Assembly: GCA_030601845.1 (NCBI GenBank)
Contig: JAUWAY010000005.1
Span: 24,792 to 88,791, forward strand
Direction: 5' to 3'
Length of the DNA stretch: 64,000 nucleotides
Source: Phycisphaerae bacterium
Lineage (GTDB): Bacteria; Planctomycetota; Phycisphaerae; Sedimentisphaerales; Anaerobacaceae
A model generated the notes under the pieces. It saw only the letters and a list, made by a program, of their open reading frames with translations. It was not told the origin of the DNA and did not search any database. Made by a program: the position numbers and the translations under genes. Of the stretch, positions 19,855-28,311 are shown piece after piece. The stretch's first letter is position 1, and each line of letters opens with the position of its first letter.

Positions 19855-20046
19855 GCTGGTTTTTTGCCTTTGAAATTGGGTTTGATTGGGTTTGTATTTC
19901 GTATCGCGTATTGCGTATTGCGTATCGCGCTGGGGGAATTGGGTTTGTTTTGGGTTTGTTTTGGGTTTGATTGGCTTTGTATTGGCTTTGATTGGGTTTG
20001 TATTGGGTTTGATTGGGTTCGTATTGGGTTTGTATTGGGTTTGTTT
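19855..20046. repeat. Degenerate GGGTTTGNATT / TTGGGTTTGT tandem repeat tract
   Basis: About a dozen or more GGGTTTG/GGCTTTG-(A/T)TT units in tandem, with CGTATTGCGTATCGCG words beside them. Confidence 0.8.
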
Positions 20047-20540
20047 TTATCGTCATTGTTCATAGTTATTTGTTCATAGTTCATTGTTTTAACAGGGCTT
20101 ACGTTTATTTAGTCGTTGCGGAAATTGGGTTTGTTTTGCATAAAAGAGTGAGCTAAAGTGACTAAAGTTATAATTTGACACAGATTAACACAGATTAACA
20201 TTGTTCTTGGTAGAAACCCGGTGGTCATGAGTAACACCCTATCTTACTGATTATTGATATTTGGCTGGTCCAGCTGGCCCTAAGGCCGTGCCACGCCCTT
20301 CATAATTAGGGTGAACTTGCGCATTTGGTCGAAAAAAGTCCTTGATTCTTGATTCCCGATGCTCGTAACTTGTTGCCAGAAAAGAAATTAAAAATTTTGA
20401 AATTAGCCGTTTTTGGTGTGCAGGTAGCTGCGCTTTTGATTGAAAATTGGCTGGATGCTTGATACTCGTGGGTCGGCCTTGACGGATTAGAAAATTTTGG
20501 GTAGTGTGGTTTGGAAGTGGGAGAGAATCGGAGTTTAGAC

Positions 20541-21725
20541 ATGATTACAAAAAAAGACTTTTTGAAAAAATACAACATATTAGAGGCCTCTTTTAAAAAA
20601 GCCAAGCTCACATGGTCGAAACTGGAAGCGATATATGCTGATTATTTGAAACGTCGACCCAGCTTGGAGCCCTATCTTGGTTATTTTACAGAGGCTCTGA
20701 GACATGCGCCAAACGTTCACTCTATAAAGGCCAGGTTAAAAGATCCTGAGCACCTTATAGAAAAGATCATCAGGCTCAAGGAAGAAAATCCCTCTCGCAA
20801 GATCACCTTGCAAAACTATCGTGACGAAATCACTGACCTCATTGGCATACGAGCATTACATCTATTTAAGAATGATTGGCCACTTATCCATACCTACATA
20901 GTTAAGACATGGGAGTTAAAATCACAGCCTATTGCAAACATTCGAGAGGGGGACCCTCAAGAGCTTTTGCAGATGTTCGAAGAAAAAGGCTGCGAAGTAA
21001 AAAAGCATCCCTTCGGGTATAGGTCTGTACATTACCTTATAGTCTCCAAACCATCTAGGGAAGAAATTACAGCTGAAATTCAAGTTCGAACCATTTTTGA
21101 GGAAGGTTGGAGTGAAATTGATCATCTAATAAGATACCCTTACGTGAAAGATGAACCGATTCTTACTCAATTCTTGGATATGTTTAATAAATTGGCAGGC
21201 AATGCTGATGAAATGGGTTCGTTTATAAGGTTTCTTAAGGTTGCGTTGAAATTGAAAGAAACAGATGCTCAGCAGGCAATTGAGGAACAATCTAAAAAAA
21301 TTGGAGAGCTGAAAAAAAGAATAGATGAGTTAAACATACAGAGTAAAGATAGAACCTCTTTGAAGTTAGACCTGGACGAGATCTCAGGATTTAAAGTTCC
21401 AAGCGTTGACCTTTCAGGCCTTACAGTGGGGGTATCAGACCTTATAGGAGGACCGGGCGTGGATCTTTCACAGCTTACTACAGTACCGGGCGTGGATCTT
21501 TCACAGCTTACTACAGTACCAGGCGTGGATCTTTCACAGCTTACTATAGTACCAGGCGTGGATCTTTCAGGCCTTCTAACTACAAAAGTAGATTTATCAG
21601 GGCTTAAGGTGCCAACTCAAGAATCCTTAGATTTGCTCACGACACCTCTGCCAGTAATCGAGTGTGATTCAAATAAAAAAAATAGAAAGAGGAAAAAGAA
21701 AAAAGGGAAAACTAAAGACAAGTAA
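20541..21725 (+). CDS. Stand-alone RelA/SpoT-type (p)ppGpp synthetase domain protein with C-terminal VDLSxL repeats
   Basis: YRDEITDLIGIRALHLF..., HPFGYRSVHYLI..., AEIQVRTIFEEGWSEIDHLIRYP motifs; C-term (PGVDLSQLTTV)n. Confidence 0.82.
   Translation: MITKKDFLKKYNILEASFKKAKLTWSKLEAIYADYLKRRPSLEPYLGYFTEALRHAPNVHSIKARLKDPEHLIEKIIRLKEENPSRKITLQNYRDEITDLIGIRALHLFKNDWPLIHTYIVKTWELKSQPIANIREGDPQELLQMFEEKGCEVKKHPFGYRSVHYLIVSKPSREEITAEIQVRTIFEEGWSEIDHLIRYPYVKDEPILTQFLDMFNKLAGNADEMGSFIRFLKVALKLKETDAQQAIEEQSKKIGELKKRIDELNIQSKDRTSLKLDLDEISGFKVPSVDLSGLTVGVSDLIGGPGVDLSQLTTVPGVDLSQLTTVPGVDLSQLTIVPGVDLSGLLTTKVDLSGLKVPTQESLDLLTTPLPVIECDSNKKNRKRKKKKGKTKDK
21453..21584 (+). repeat. 33-bp coding tandem repeat (PGVDLSQLTTV x4)
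   Basis: Near-identical units ccgggcgtggatctttcacagcttactacagta; degenerate copies on both sides. Confidence 0.9.
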
Positions 21726-22185
21726 CGCTGTTGAAAAACTTGATTGAGTCTGCAAAAATAGGTTGGGTGGTGCTGATTTTCGTTGTATGTTGGTAGCCCG
21801 TTGAGAAAACACAATATAAGCATTGCATTCTTGGTAAATTTATGGTAGTATTTTTATGGTGCGTTCCAGCACATGTGCTTGTGGTGGAAGCGGACGGCGA
21901 TTAGACGAAAGGAGGAGGTAATTTTGAGCTCCTGTTTTTCATCGGGTTTTTAGATAGAGTTCTTACGGGCTTTAATATTTAACAGGTGTATTGTGCGCAA
22001 CTTGACGCGCAGGAAATGTTGTACGTAGTTGTAAAGCACGAGTTGGCAAGAAGTTAGTTTGTGTGAACAAAATGGTTCACGAGCAGTCCAGATTTATGAC
22101 GATACATTCTGTATAGTATCACATGTTAGCAATTGGCGGCTCAGGATCAATAAAAAGAAAGCCGGAAAGAAAGGGATGGTGTGTT

Positions 22186-22464
22186 ATGGTTACGGAAGGA
22201 TGGCTTGATTGTACAATATCTCAGGGACAATTTACTGGGGAGTTTGCCGTTCGAGGTGAGATGTTTGACTCGACAGTTTTTTCTCTGTTCGCTCCAAGAG
22301 AAGATTTGCGGTTAAGTGAAGAACCTACGGGAGATAAGCACGTAAAAGGATCGATTCGTGTGATACCTTTGGACGAGAAAGACGAACTAATGTTGATTGC
22401 TCTTCCTCGACCGACATTCGAGAATGGCCGAACAATAACAGTCAAAAAAAACCAAGTCAAATAG
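22186..22464 (+). CDS. Hypothetical protein, 93 aa
   Basis: ORF 22123-22464; likely start MVTEGWLDCTISQGQFTGEFAV; stop lies about 7 nt before the next start. Confidence 0.6.
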   Translation: MVTEGWLDCTISQGQFTGEFAVRGEMFDSTVFSLFAPREDLRLSEEPTGDKHVKGSIRVIPLDEKDELMLIALPRPTFENGRTITVKKNQVK

Positions 22465-22471
22465 GTCTGGA

Positions 22472-23059
22472 ATGATTCTCTCGAACCTTGAAATTCATAA
22501 AGCACTCGACGAAGGAAGACTTGTCATCAAACCAGAACCTCTGCCTCGAAAGAAAGGAATAGGTGTTAAGTATTGTCCATATGATACACACTCGGTTGAT
22601 TTGAGACTTAGCAGTGAAATTACGATCCCGAAACCCAGCACATATGCTTATGACTTCCTAGCGCCGGGCAACATAGCAGACCTTATAGCTAAAAATTCGG
22701 AGAAGCACACTTTAGAAAAAGACCGCCCTTATCATTTGAAAACAAACCAATTTATCCTCGCCCAAACTTTGGAAACAATTGAGTTGCCGATTGAAAAAGG
22801 TCCACCATATTTGGGAGCAAGAATTGAAGGAAAAAGCAGTAGGGCTCGGTGTGGATTGCTTGTTCATTTCACCGCCCCCACTGTTCATCCAGAATGGTCG
22901 GGACAACTCACACTTGAAATTATTAACCTTGGCAAAACACCATTTTTACTACACAGCGGGATGCCCATTGCACAGTTGATTATTGAGCAAGTCAAAGGCA
23001 AGATAGAAACGAATCGAAGCCAGTTTCACAGACAACTAACTCCCGAGGGAACGCACTAG
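22472..23059 (+). CDS. dCTP deaminase / dUTPase-fold protein
   Basis: MILSNLEIHKALDEGRLVIKPEPL...YDTHSVDLRLSSE...LGARIEGKSSRARCGLLVHFTAPTVHPEWSGQLTLEIINLGKTPFLLHSGMPIAQLIIEQVKG. Confidence 0.88.
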   Translation: MILSNLEIHKALDEGRLVIKPEPLPRKKGIGVKYCPYDTHSVDLRLSSEITIPKPSTYAYDFLAPGNIADLIAKNSEKHTLEKDRPYHLKTNQFILAQTLETIELPIEKGPPYLGARIEGKSSRARCGLLVHFTAPTVHPEWSGQLTLEIINLGKTPFLLHSGMPIAQLIIEQVKGKIETNRSQFHRQLTPEGTH

Positions 23060-23469
23060 CAGTTTTCTCGATTGGCATAGAAACTATATAAATTTACCCT
23101 CCACTAAAAAAGCCCCGAACCGGCCTGGGGTTGCGTATCTCCCTTCGACTTTGCTCAGGGCAGAAGATAGCGTATAGTCCTTCGGCAAGCTCAGGATAAA
23201 CTTATAGCGTATAGGAAATCGTATTGCGTTGTGCGTATCGCGTATCGCGTATTGCGGATAGATTCCGTGTCCCCAGCCAACGAATTGCCAGGACAGGCAA
23301 GCACGGAATGCCATAAGCGAAGACTGGGTTCTCGGTACTGGATGCTCGATACTCGTAGTTTTGGATACCCGCTACCCGCTTTCGCGGGCACAAGCTTCGG
23401 GGCACAAGTTTTCGATTGACGATTTGCGATTGTGGGGTTAAAATTGCTTCGCTTCGCTCGCAATGACGT

Positions 23470-23760
23470 ATGAAGCAATATTATGTTTATATAATGGCCA
23501 ATAAAGCAAATACGGTACTCTATACCGGCGCAACAAATGACCTCAAAAGGCGAGTATATGAACACAAAGGAAAACTGTTCGACGGCTTCACTCAAAAATA
23601 CAATGTTGTAAAGCTTGTCTACTATGAGGTATTCAAGACGGTGGAAAGTGCAATAAAGAGAGAAAAACAGATAAAAAGATGGAGGAGAGAATGGAAAACG
23701 AAATTGATTGAAAAGGTGAATCCCGAGTGGGATGACTTGTATTGCGATATAGTTGATTGA
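23470..23760 (+). CDS. GIY-YIG nuclease family protein
   Basis: MKQYYVYIMANKANTVLYTGATNDLKRRVYEHK...; YVYIM/LYTGATN GIY-YIG core. Confidence 0.92.
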   Translation: MKQYYVYIMANKANTVLYTGATNDLKRRVYEHKGKLFDGFTQKYNVVKLVYYEVFKTVESAIKREKQIKRWRREWKTKLIEKVNPEWDDLYCDIVD

Positions 23761-23829
23761 AAGAAATAATAGGTCCCCTGTTGCTTGCCCAAAGAGGGCA
23801 GGTTCTCGGGGATGACAAAAGGAGTTATT

Positions 23830-24588
23830 ATGCCTGATACATTTGCCATAACTGTAATCTTTATTGTCTTGGCTACGGTTGTTGCTGCCTTTATCAGAAG
23901 GATAAAAAGGGATAAATGCCTGAAGGATTTTTCGGAAACAATGGCAACGCTGGAAAAAACGGATGGTAAGATAATCTGGGGCAAATTGAACGTAGAAAAT
24001 ACCGGTCTGGAATTTATTTATCCAGCCAAACACAAAGATAAAGAAGGACACGATGAGACGAGCTTTATTCTGTATAAATACGAGTATCCCAATATTGCGG
24101 CGTTGATTCGGTTTCACGATGAACTAAGTGAAAGCAATAAAAAGGAAAGGGAGAAGGAATTAGAAAGGACCTATCATCCCGGTCTGATGCGAAGACTTAA
24201 AAGAAAAATACAAAACGCCTTCAAGACGGTAAGAGATTCGGTGATGGAGGTAGTAAATCTGTTAATCAGCCAGGCCAAGAAGGCCGGGCCGGGCGGGGCG
24301 GTGCTGACTTCACAGGATAAATATGTTTCTCAGATGAAGCAGGAATTGATGGGTTCTGCGGGGACTTCCTTCGAGCCGTTATTGGAAAGATATATTGGCC
24401 ATAAGGTTGTGCTTGAGCTGCTTAAAGGTGATAAGATATTTGAACATTGCGGTGTGCTAAAAGAGTATACGGCGGAGTTTATTGAAATAATGGATGTTGA
24501 TTATAAAGTAAAAGAGGACCAGGTAAGCCGAAAGGCAGACCTGGTTGTGCTTCGGAAATACGGTGTCATCCGGCATCTCGGAGAATAG
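23830..24588 (+). CDS. Conserved hypothetical membrane-anchored protein
   Basis: MPDTFAITVIFIVLATVVAAFIRRIKRDK (N-terminal TM) and a basic soluble domain; SD AAAGGAG. Confidence 0.65.
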   Translation: MPDTFAITVIFIVLATVVAAFIRRIKRDKCLKDFSETMATLEKTDGKIIWGKLNVENTGLEFIYPAKHKDKEGHDETSFILYKYEYPNIAALIRFHDELSESNKKEREKELERTYHPGLMRRLKRKIQNAFKTVRDSVMEVVNLLISQAKKAGPGGAVLTSQDKYVSQMKQELMGSAGTSFEPLLERYIGHKVVLELLKGDKIFEHCGVLKEYTAEFIEIMDVDYKVKEDQVSRKADLVVLRKYGVIRHLGE

Positions 24589-26288
24589 CATTCGTATTTC
24601 TTATTGTGGTGGGTAAACGGAAAAGAAGAAGGAATGTCGAATGATGAAGTGAAGTCGAAAGATACTGATTGCGAGGAGCGGTTCCACTGTTCGAGCATCT
24701 GCTGAAACTTTTCCGATTCCCAATTGTCCGGCTTTTGATAGTCCTGGTTTTCCTGCAGTTGTTCAAGGGTTGGGGTTTTTGACGGCACACCATCGGGCGG
24801 CACGTCGGCGCCGGTAATCCAGACAAGGGCGTTCAGTACGAGCTTGCGAAAGTCGCTGTGCGCCCAATTCCAGTGCCAGTGTGCACCTGTGAAGCCGAAG
24901 CCACGTCCACCATTGGGTCGCTGGTATGCCCAGGCCACGTGCTCGGCCATACCCATTCTGTCGCGGACGTGGGGATTTGAGCTGTGGGCCCCATCGTTCC
25001 TCTGGCGTGTACTATCAGGCGGGACAGCAGAGAGGATGGGGGTTACACCCTGCATATCCCTGGCGAAGCGCATATGGTAGTACCACTCGTCATTTATTGC
25101 GAAGGGTTTGACGCCGCGGGTGATTGGGTGGTCGGGCAATCGCTTAAAGTCGGCGAGCCAGTGGGGGTTGACCGACCAGAAGGTTTCAAAGTACCCGCCG
25201 AGCCAGTTGAGCAGGTAATTTCCGGGCCGGCCCTTTGGTATCTCGACGGCATAGTGTATACAGGCCAGGCCGACGCCCTTGCTCATCAGCTCGTCGATTT
25301 GCTTGAGGTGTGGCATAAGGACGTGTCTGTCACCGCCGTCGCAGTAGATAGCGATGGCGTCGGCATTGTCGAATGCGGTTGGGTCGGCGGGCCAGCCGTT
25401 GCGGTATACTGCTGCGTAAATGTTGGGGATGTTTTCATTGAGCAGTTTTGCCAGCAGCAGGCACCCGGCGTTGTGCTCGTGGGTGCCGTAACGGTGGCTG
25501 GGCGGCCCGGCAACCAAAACTATCTTCTTCCTCTCGGACATCTTCAGCCGCTTAAGGACGATGTCCTTGAACTGGACCTTCATAGGCGGTCCGACGTGCA
25601 ACTGCAGGGCCAGCACGCCGGAGAGCCGGCGGTGCTGCTGTTGGTTGTCGATTACTTCGGACGTTACTTTTCCGTTGATTTTCAAAATAATGTGCCCACC
25701 CTGAGCGATGATGTGATAATCGTTCCAGTCATCCTTTTTTAGGTTGTCCCAGAGGATTTGCGGGTCGGTAATTACGGTGCTGGTCATTTTTCCGTCGGGC
25801 TGGATGATGGTTTTCTGACCTCTCTGTGCGAGGAGTCTTCGGCCTTGCTCTTCGTATAGTGCCCCTGTCCATTTTCCGGCCAGGTCGATGTCGGCCTGGT
25901 AGCCGACGACGTGGTCATCCTCTCGGACGCGGCTGCGGAACTGGATGCCGGAGTTTGCCTTTTGGGTGCCTGTAATGCGGTACTTTAGCTTCAGCTCGAA
26001 GTCGTCCAGCTCTGCTAATTGCCAGAGGAGGAACTGGTTTGCCTTTGCGGGATGCTGCTGGGTGGTTTGTGCGGTGACGGCGCCGTTTTCTACTGACCAG
26101 TAGCTCATGTCCGGTGCTTTCCAGCCGTCCAGTGTTCTGCCGTCGAAGATGGGTTTAAAGCCGCTGGCTTTGGCCTCGCCGGCGTCTTCAGCGGGACCGG
26201 ATTTAGCACAAGCGGGAAATTGCAGCCCGACAAAACCCAAAAGACCGAGCAAGGTAATCCGAATGAGGCAGGAGTAAATCTTGCACAT
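24501..26288 (-). CDS. 3-keto-disaccharide hydrolase (DUF1080) fused to a ThuA-like domain
   Basis: FKPIFDGRTLDGWKAPDMSYWSVENGAVTAQ...GIQFRSRV; then KIVLVAGPPSHRYGTHEHNAGCLLLAKLLNE...GYFETFW...GMAEHVAWAYQRPNGGRGFGFTGAHWHWNW. Confidence 0.88.
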   Translation of the reverse strand: MCKIYSCLIRITLLGLLGFVGLQFPACAKSGPAEDAGEAKASGFKPIFDGRTLDGWKAPDMSYWSVENGAVTAQTTQQHPAKANQFLLWQLAELDDFELKLKYRITGTQKANSGIQFRSRVREDDHVVGYQADIDLAGKWTGALYEEQGRRLLAQRGQKTIIQPDGKMTSTVITDPQILWDNLKKDDWNDYHIIAQGGHIILKINGKVTSEVIDNQQQHRRLSGVLALQLHVGPPMKVQFKDIVLKRLKMSERKKIVLVAGPPSHRYGTHEHNAGCLLLAKLLNENIPNIYAAVYRNGWPADPTAFDNADAIAIYCDGGDRHVLMPHLKQIDELMSKGVGLACIHYAVEIPKGRPGNYLLNWLGGYFETFWSVNPHWLADFKRLPDHPITRGVKPFAINDEWYYHMRFARDMQGVTPILSAVPPDSTRQRNDGAHSSNPHVRDRMGMAEHVAWAYQRPNGGRGFGFTGAHWHWNWAHSDFRKLVLNALVWITGADVPPDGVPSKTPTLEQLQENQDYQKPDNWESEKFQQMLEQWNRSSQSVSFDFTSSFDIPSSFPFTHHNKKYECYSPRCRMTPYFRSTTRSAFRLTWSSFTL

Positions 26289-26347
26289 AATAATTTCTCC
26301 GTTTTAATGACATAAAAATGCAGTCATAGCATAACAACAGAGCTTGT

Positions 26348-26382
26348 GTTCGCCCTCGCCCCTCCCGGAGGGGCGGGGTTCG
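26348..26382. repeat. GC-rich palindrome with short flanking direct repeat GTTCG
   Basis: GTTCG-CCCTCGCCCCTCCCGGAGGGGCGGG-GTTCG, 30-bp period between the direct repeats. Confidence 0.65.
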
Positions 26383-26793
26383 TAATTTTGATAATATAAC
26401 ACTGGCCGTAGCTTGCTGTCAAACGATAATCCCGGTTTAGCTGATTAAGCTGCTTTCGATGCGGCCTTTATTTTGTCAACAAGATAGCTACAGGCATCTC
26501 CGATGGTGTATGCAGCTACGGGTTTGGATTGTGCGGGGTGCCTGGAGGGTTGGAGTTGAGACGGTAGTTTCAATACCCGCCTGCGCGGGCACAAGTTTAC
26601 GATTTCGAGTTGGGTTTAAGCTTGACTTAAAAAACGTCTTTGGTTATTGTAGTTTGTGTTCATTGTTAGTGGTTTGTGAATCGTAGCTGATGGTTCATAG
26701 TTTTGACTTTAGCATAGGGCAAGTAGATGATTGCGGGCCTGTTTTCCCTCTGTTTTCCGTTTTCTATTCAAACTTATATGTAGGAGATATCTT

Positions 26794-28170
26794 ATGAAAA
26801 AGTCTTTATTAACGCGGCGAACATTCATAAAGAAGACTTCAGCAAGGTTAGCCGGCGCAGCCTTAGCCACTGCCGGGACGGGTTCTCTTTATGGAGATAT
26901 TGTTAAAAAAACAAACACCCTTGCCATTCTTGGCGGCAGTCCTGTCCGCACCAGGCCGTTTCTTTCCACCTGGCCTATTTTCGATGAGAGTGAAGAAAAA
27001 GCCCTGTTGAAAGCGCTTCGCAGCCGAAACTGGTGCTGTTTGAAAGGTAACGTTGTTTACGACTTTGAAAAAGCCTTCGCGGACGCAATGGGTGCGCCTT
27101 ACTGCGCTTTGTCAAATGGAGGAACTACCGCGCTTAGTGCTTCTCTGCACGTGCTCGGTGTAGGTCCCGGTGATGAGGTCATTACTACGCCGCACACATT
27201 TATCGCAACTATCAATGTTATATGCAATGCGCATGCACTACCTGTATTTGTTGATGTTGACCCTGACACCGGCTCGATGAATGCTGACCTTATAGAAGAT
27301 GCTATAACAGAACATACAAAGGTAATTCTGCCTGTTCATCTGGCTGGGTACCCGGCAGATATAGAGAAAATTATGTCCATAGCCAACAAGTATAAAATTC
27401 CCGTTGTTGAAGATGCATGCCAATCGGTGTTCGCTGAAGTAAATAATAAAAAAGTCGGCACATTCGGCACCACGGGCTGTATCAGTTTTCAGGAGTGGAA
27501 ATCATTGGTGTGCGGTGAAGGCGGCGCCATCCTTGGAGGTGATGAAGACCTGATGCACAGGTGTGCGGCATTTGTAAACAATGGAAGAGACCCGAAAAAA
27601 ACCAAAAGTGGCTTTCCTTATCCCGGGTCCAATCATCGAATGACGGAATTTCAGGCTGCCATTCTTACAGAACAGTTTAAGCGTTTTAAGAAACAAGACA
27701 AGATTCGTCAGAAAAATGGGAAATACATTGAGGAGAAATTAAAAGAAATTCCCGGCCTCAAACCCAGAAAGCTATACTGTGAAGAAACGAGAATCACATA
27801 CGTCAGGTTTGAGTTAGATTACGATAGAGAATATTTTCACAATGTTTCTGCATCAAAGTTCGCAGAGGCCGTTCAGGCCGAAGGTGTCCCAATTTCAGGC
27901 GAAGAAAGAAGATACACAAGAGGGTGTCACAAGGAAGGGATGTTAGAAGAGCACCTGAATTCGCACGCATTCGGCGCGGCATTCTCCAAAGCCCGGCTTA
28001 AAAAATACAGAGAATCCTTACACCTGCCGGTTATGGATAATATCAGGCCAAGCGGCAAAGAAATGCTTTCTATAGAGGGCAAAACGGCTTTTCTCGGCGC
28101 CAAGAAAGATATGGACGATATTATAGAAGCCATTACAAAGGTCGCAAAGAATACCGATAAACTGACATAG
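26794..28170 (+). CDS. DegT/DnrJ/EryC1/StrS-family PLP aminotransferase with Tat-like signal
   Basis: MKKSLLTRRTFIKKTSARLAGAALA; ALSNGGTTALSASLHVLGVGPGDEVITTPHTFIATINVI..., VVEDACQSVFAE..., SFQEWKSLVCGEGGAILG. Confidence 0.88.
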   Translation: MKKSLLTRRTFIKKTSARLAGAALATAGTGSLYGDIVKKTNTLAILGGSPVRTRPFLSTWPIFDESEEKALLKALRSRNWCCLKGNVVYDFEKAFADAMGAPYCALSNGGTTALSASLHVLGVGPGDEVITTPHTFIATINVICNAHALPVFVDVDPDTGSMNADLIEDAITEHTKVILPVHLAGYPADIEKIMSIANKYKIPVVEDACQSVFAEVNNKKVGTFGTTGCISFQEWKSLVCGEGGAILGGDEDLMHRCAAFVNNGRDPKKTKSGFPYPGSNHRMTEFQAAILTEQFKRFKKQDKIRQKNGKYIEEKLKEIPGLKPRKLYCEETRITYVRFELDYDREYFHNVSASKFAEAVQAEGVPISGEERRYTRGCHKEGMLEEHLNSHAFGAAFSKARLKKYRESLHLPVMDNIRPSGKEMLSIEGKTAFLGAKKDMDDIIEAITKVAKNTDKLT

Positions 28171-28311
28171 TGTTAAAATTCAGCAGAAATCAGAAGTCTG
28201 ATGTCAGAAGTCAGATTTTTCTGTCTTCTGTTCTCTGTCTTCTGACTTCTGGTGGTTTTAGAGGCAACAATATGTTGTTCCGAAAAAAGCATTATGTTAG
28301 GGAGGATTACT

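Noticed and set aside
19664-20084. Reverse-strand ORFs (KPNTNPIRTQSNPIQTQSKPIQ...) as a protein gene
   Set aside because: Translation of a low-complexity tandem tract; one ORF overlaps the Deg protease 3' end; no domain-like composition.
21453-21584. 33-bp repeats as a CRISPR array
   Set aside because: Contiguous in-frame coding repeats without spacers.
24984-25742. + strand ORF of 252 aa opposite the DUF1080/ThuA gene
   Set aside because: Antisense of a clearly conserved coding region.
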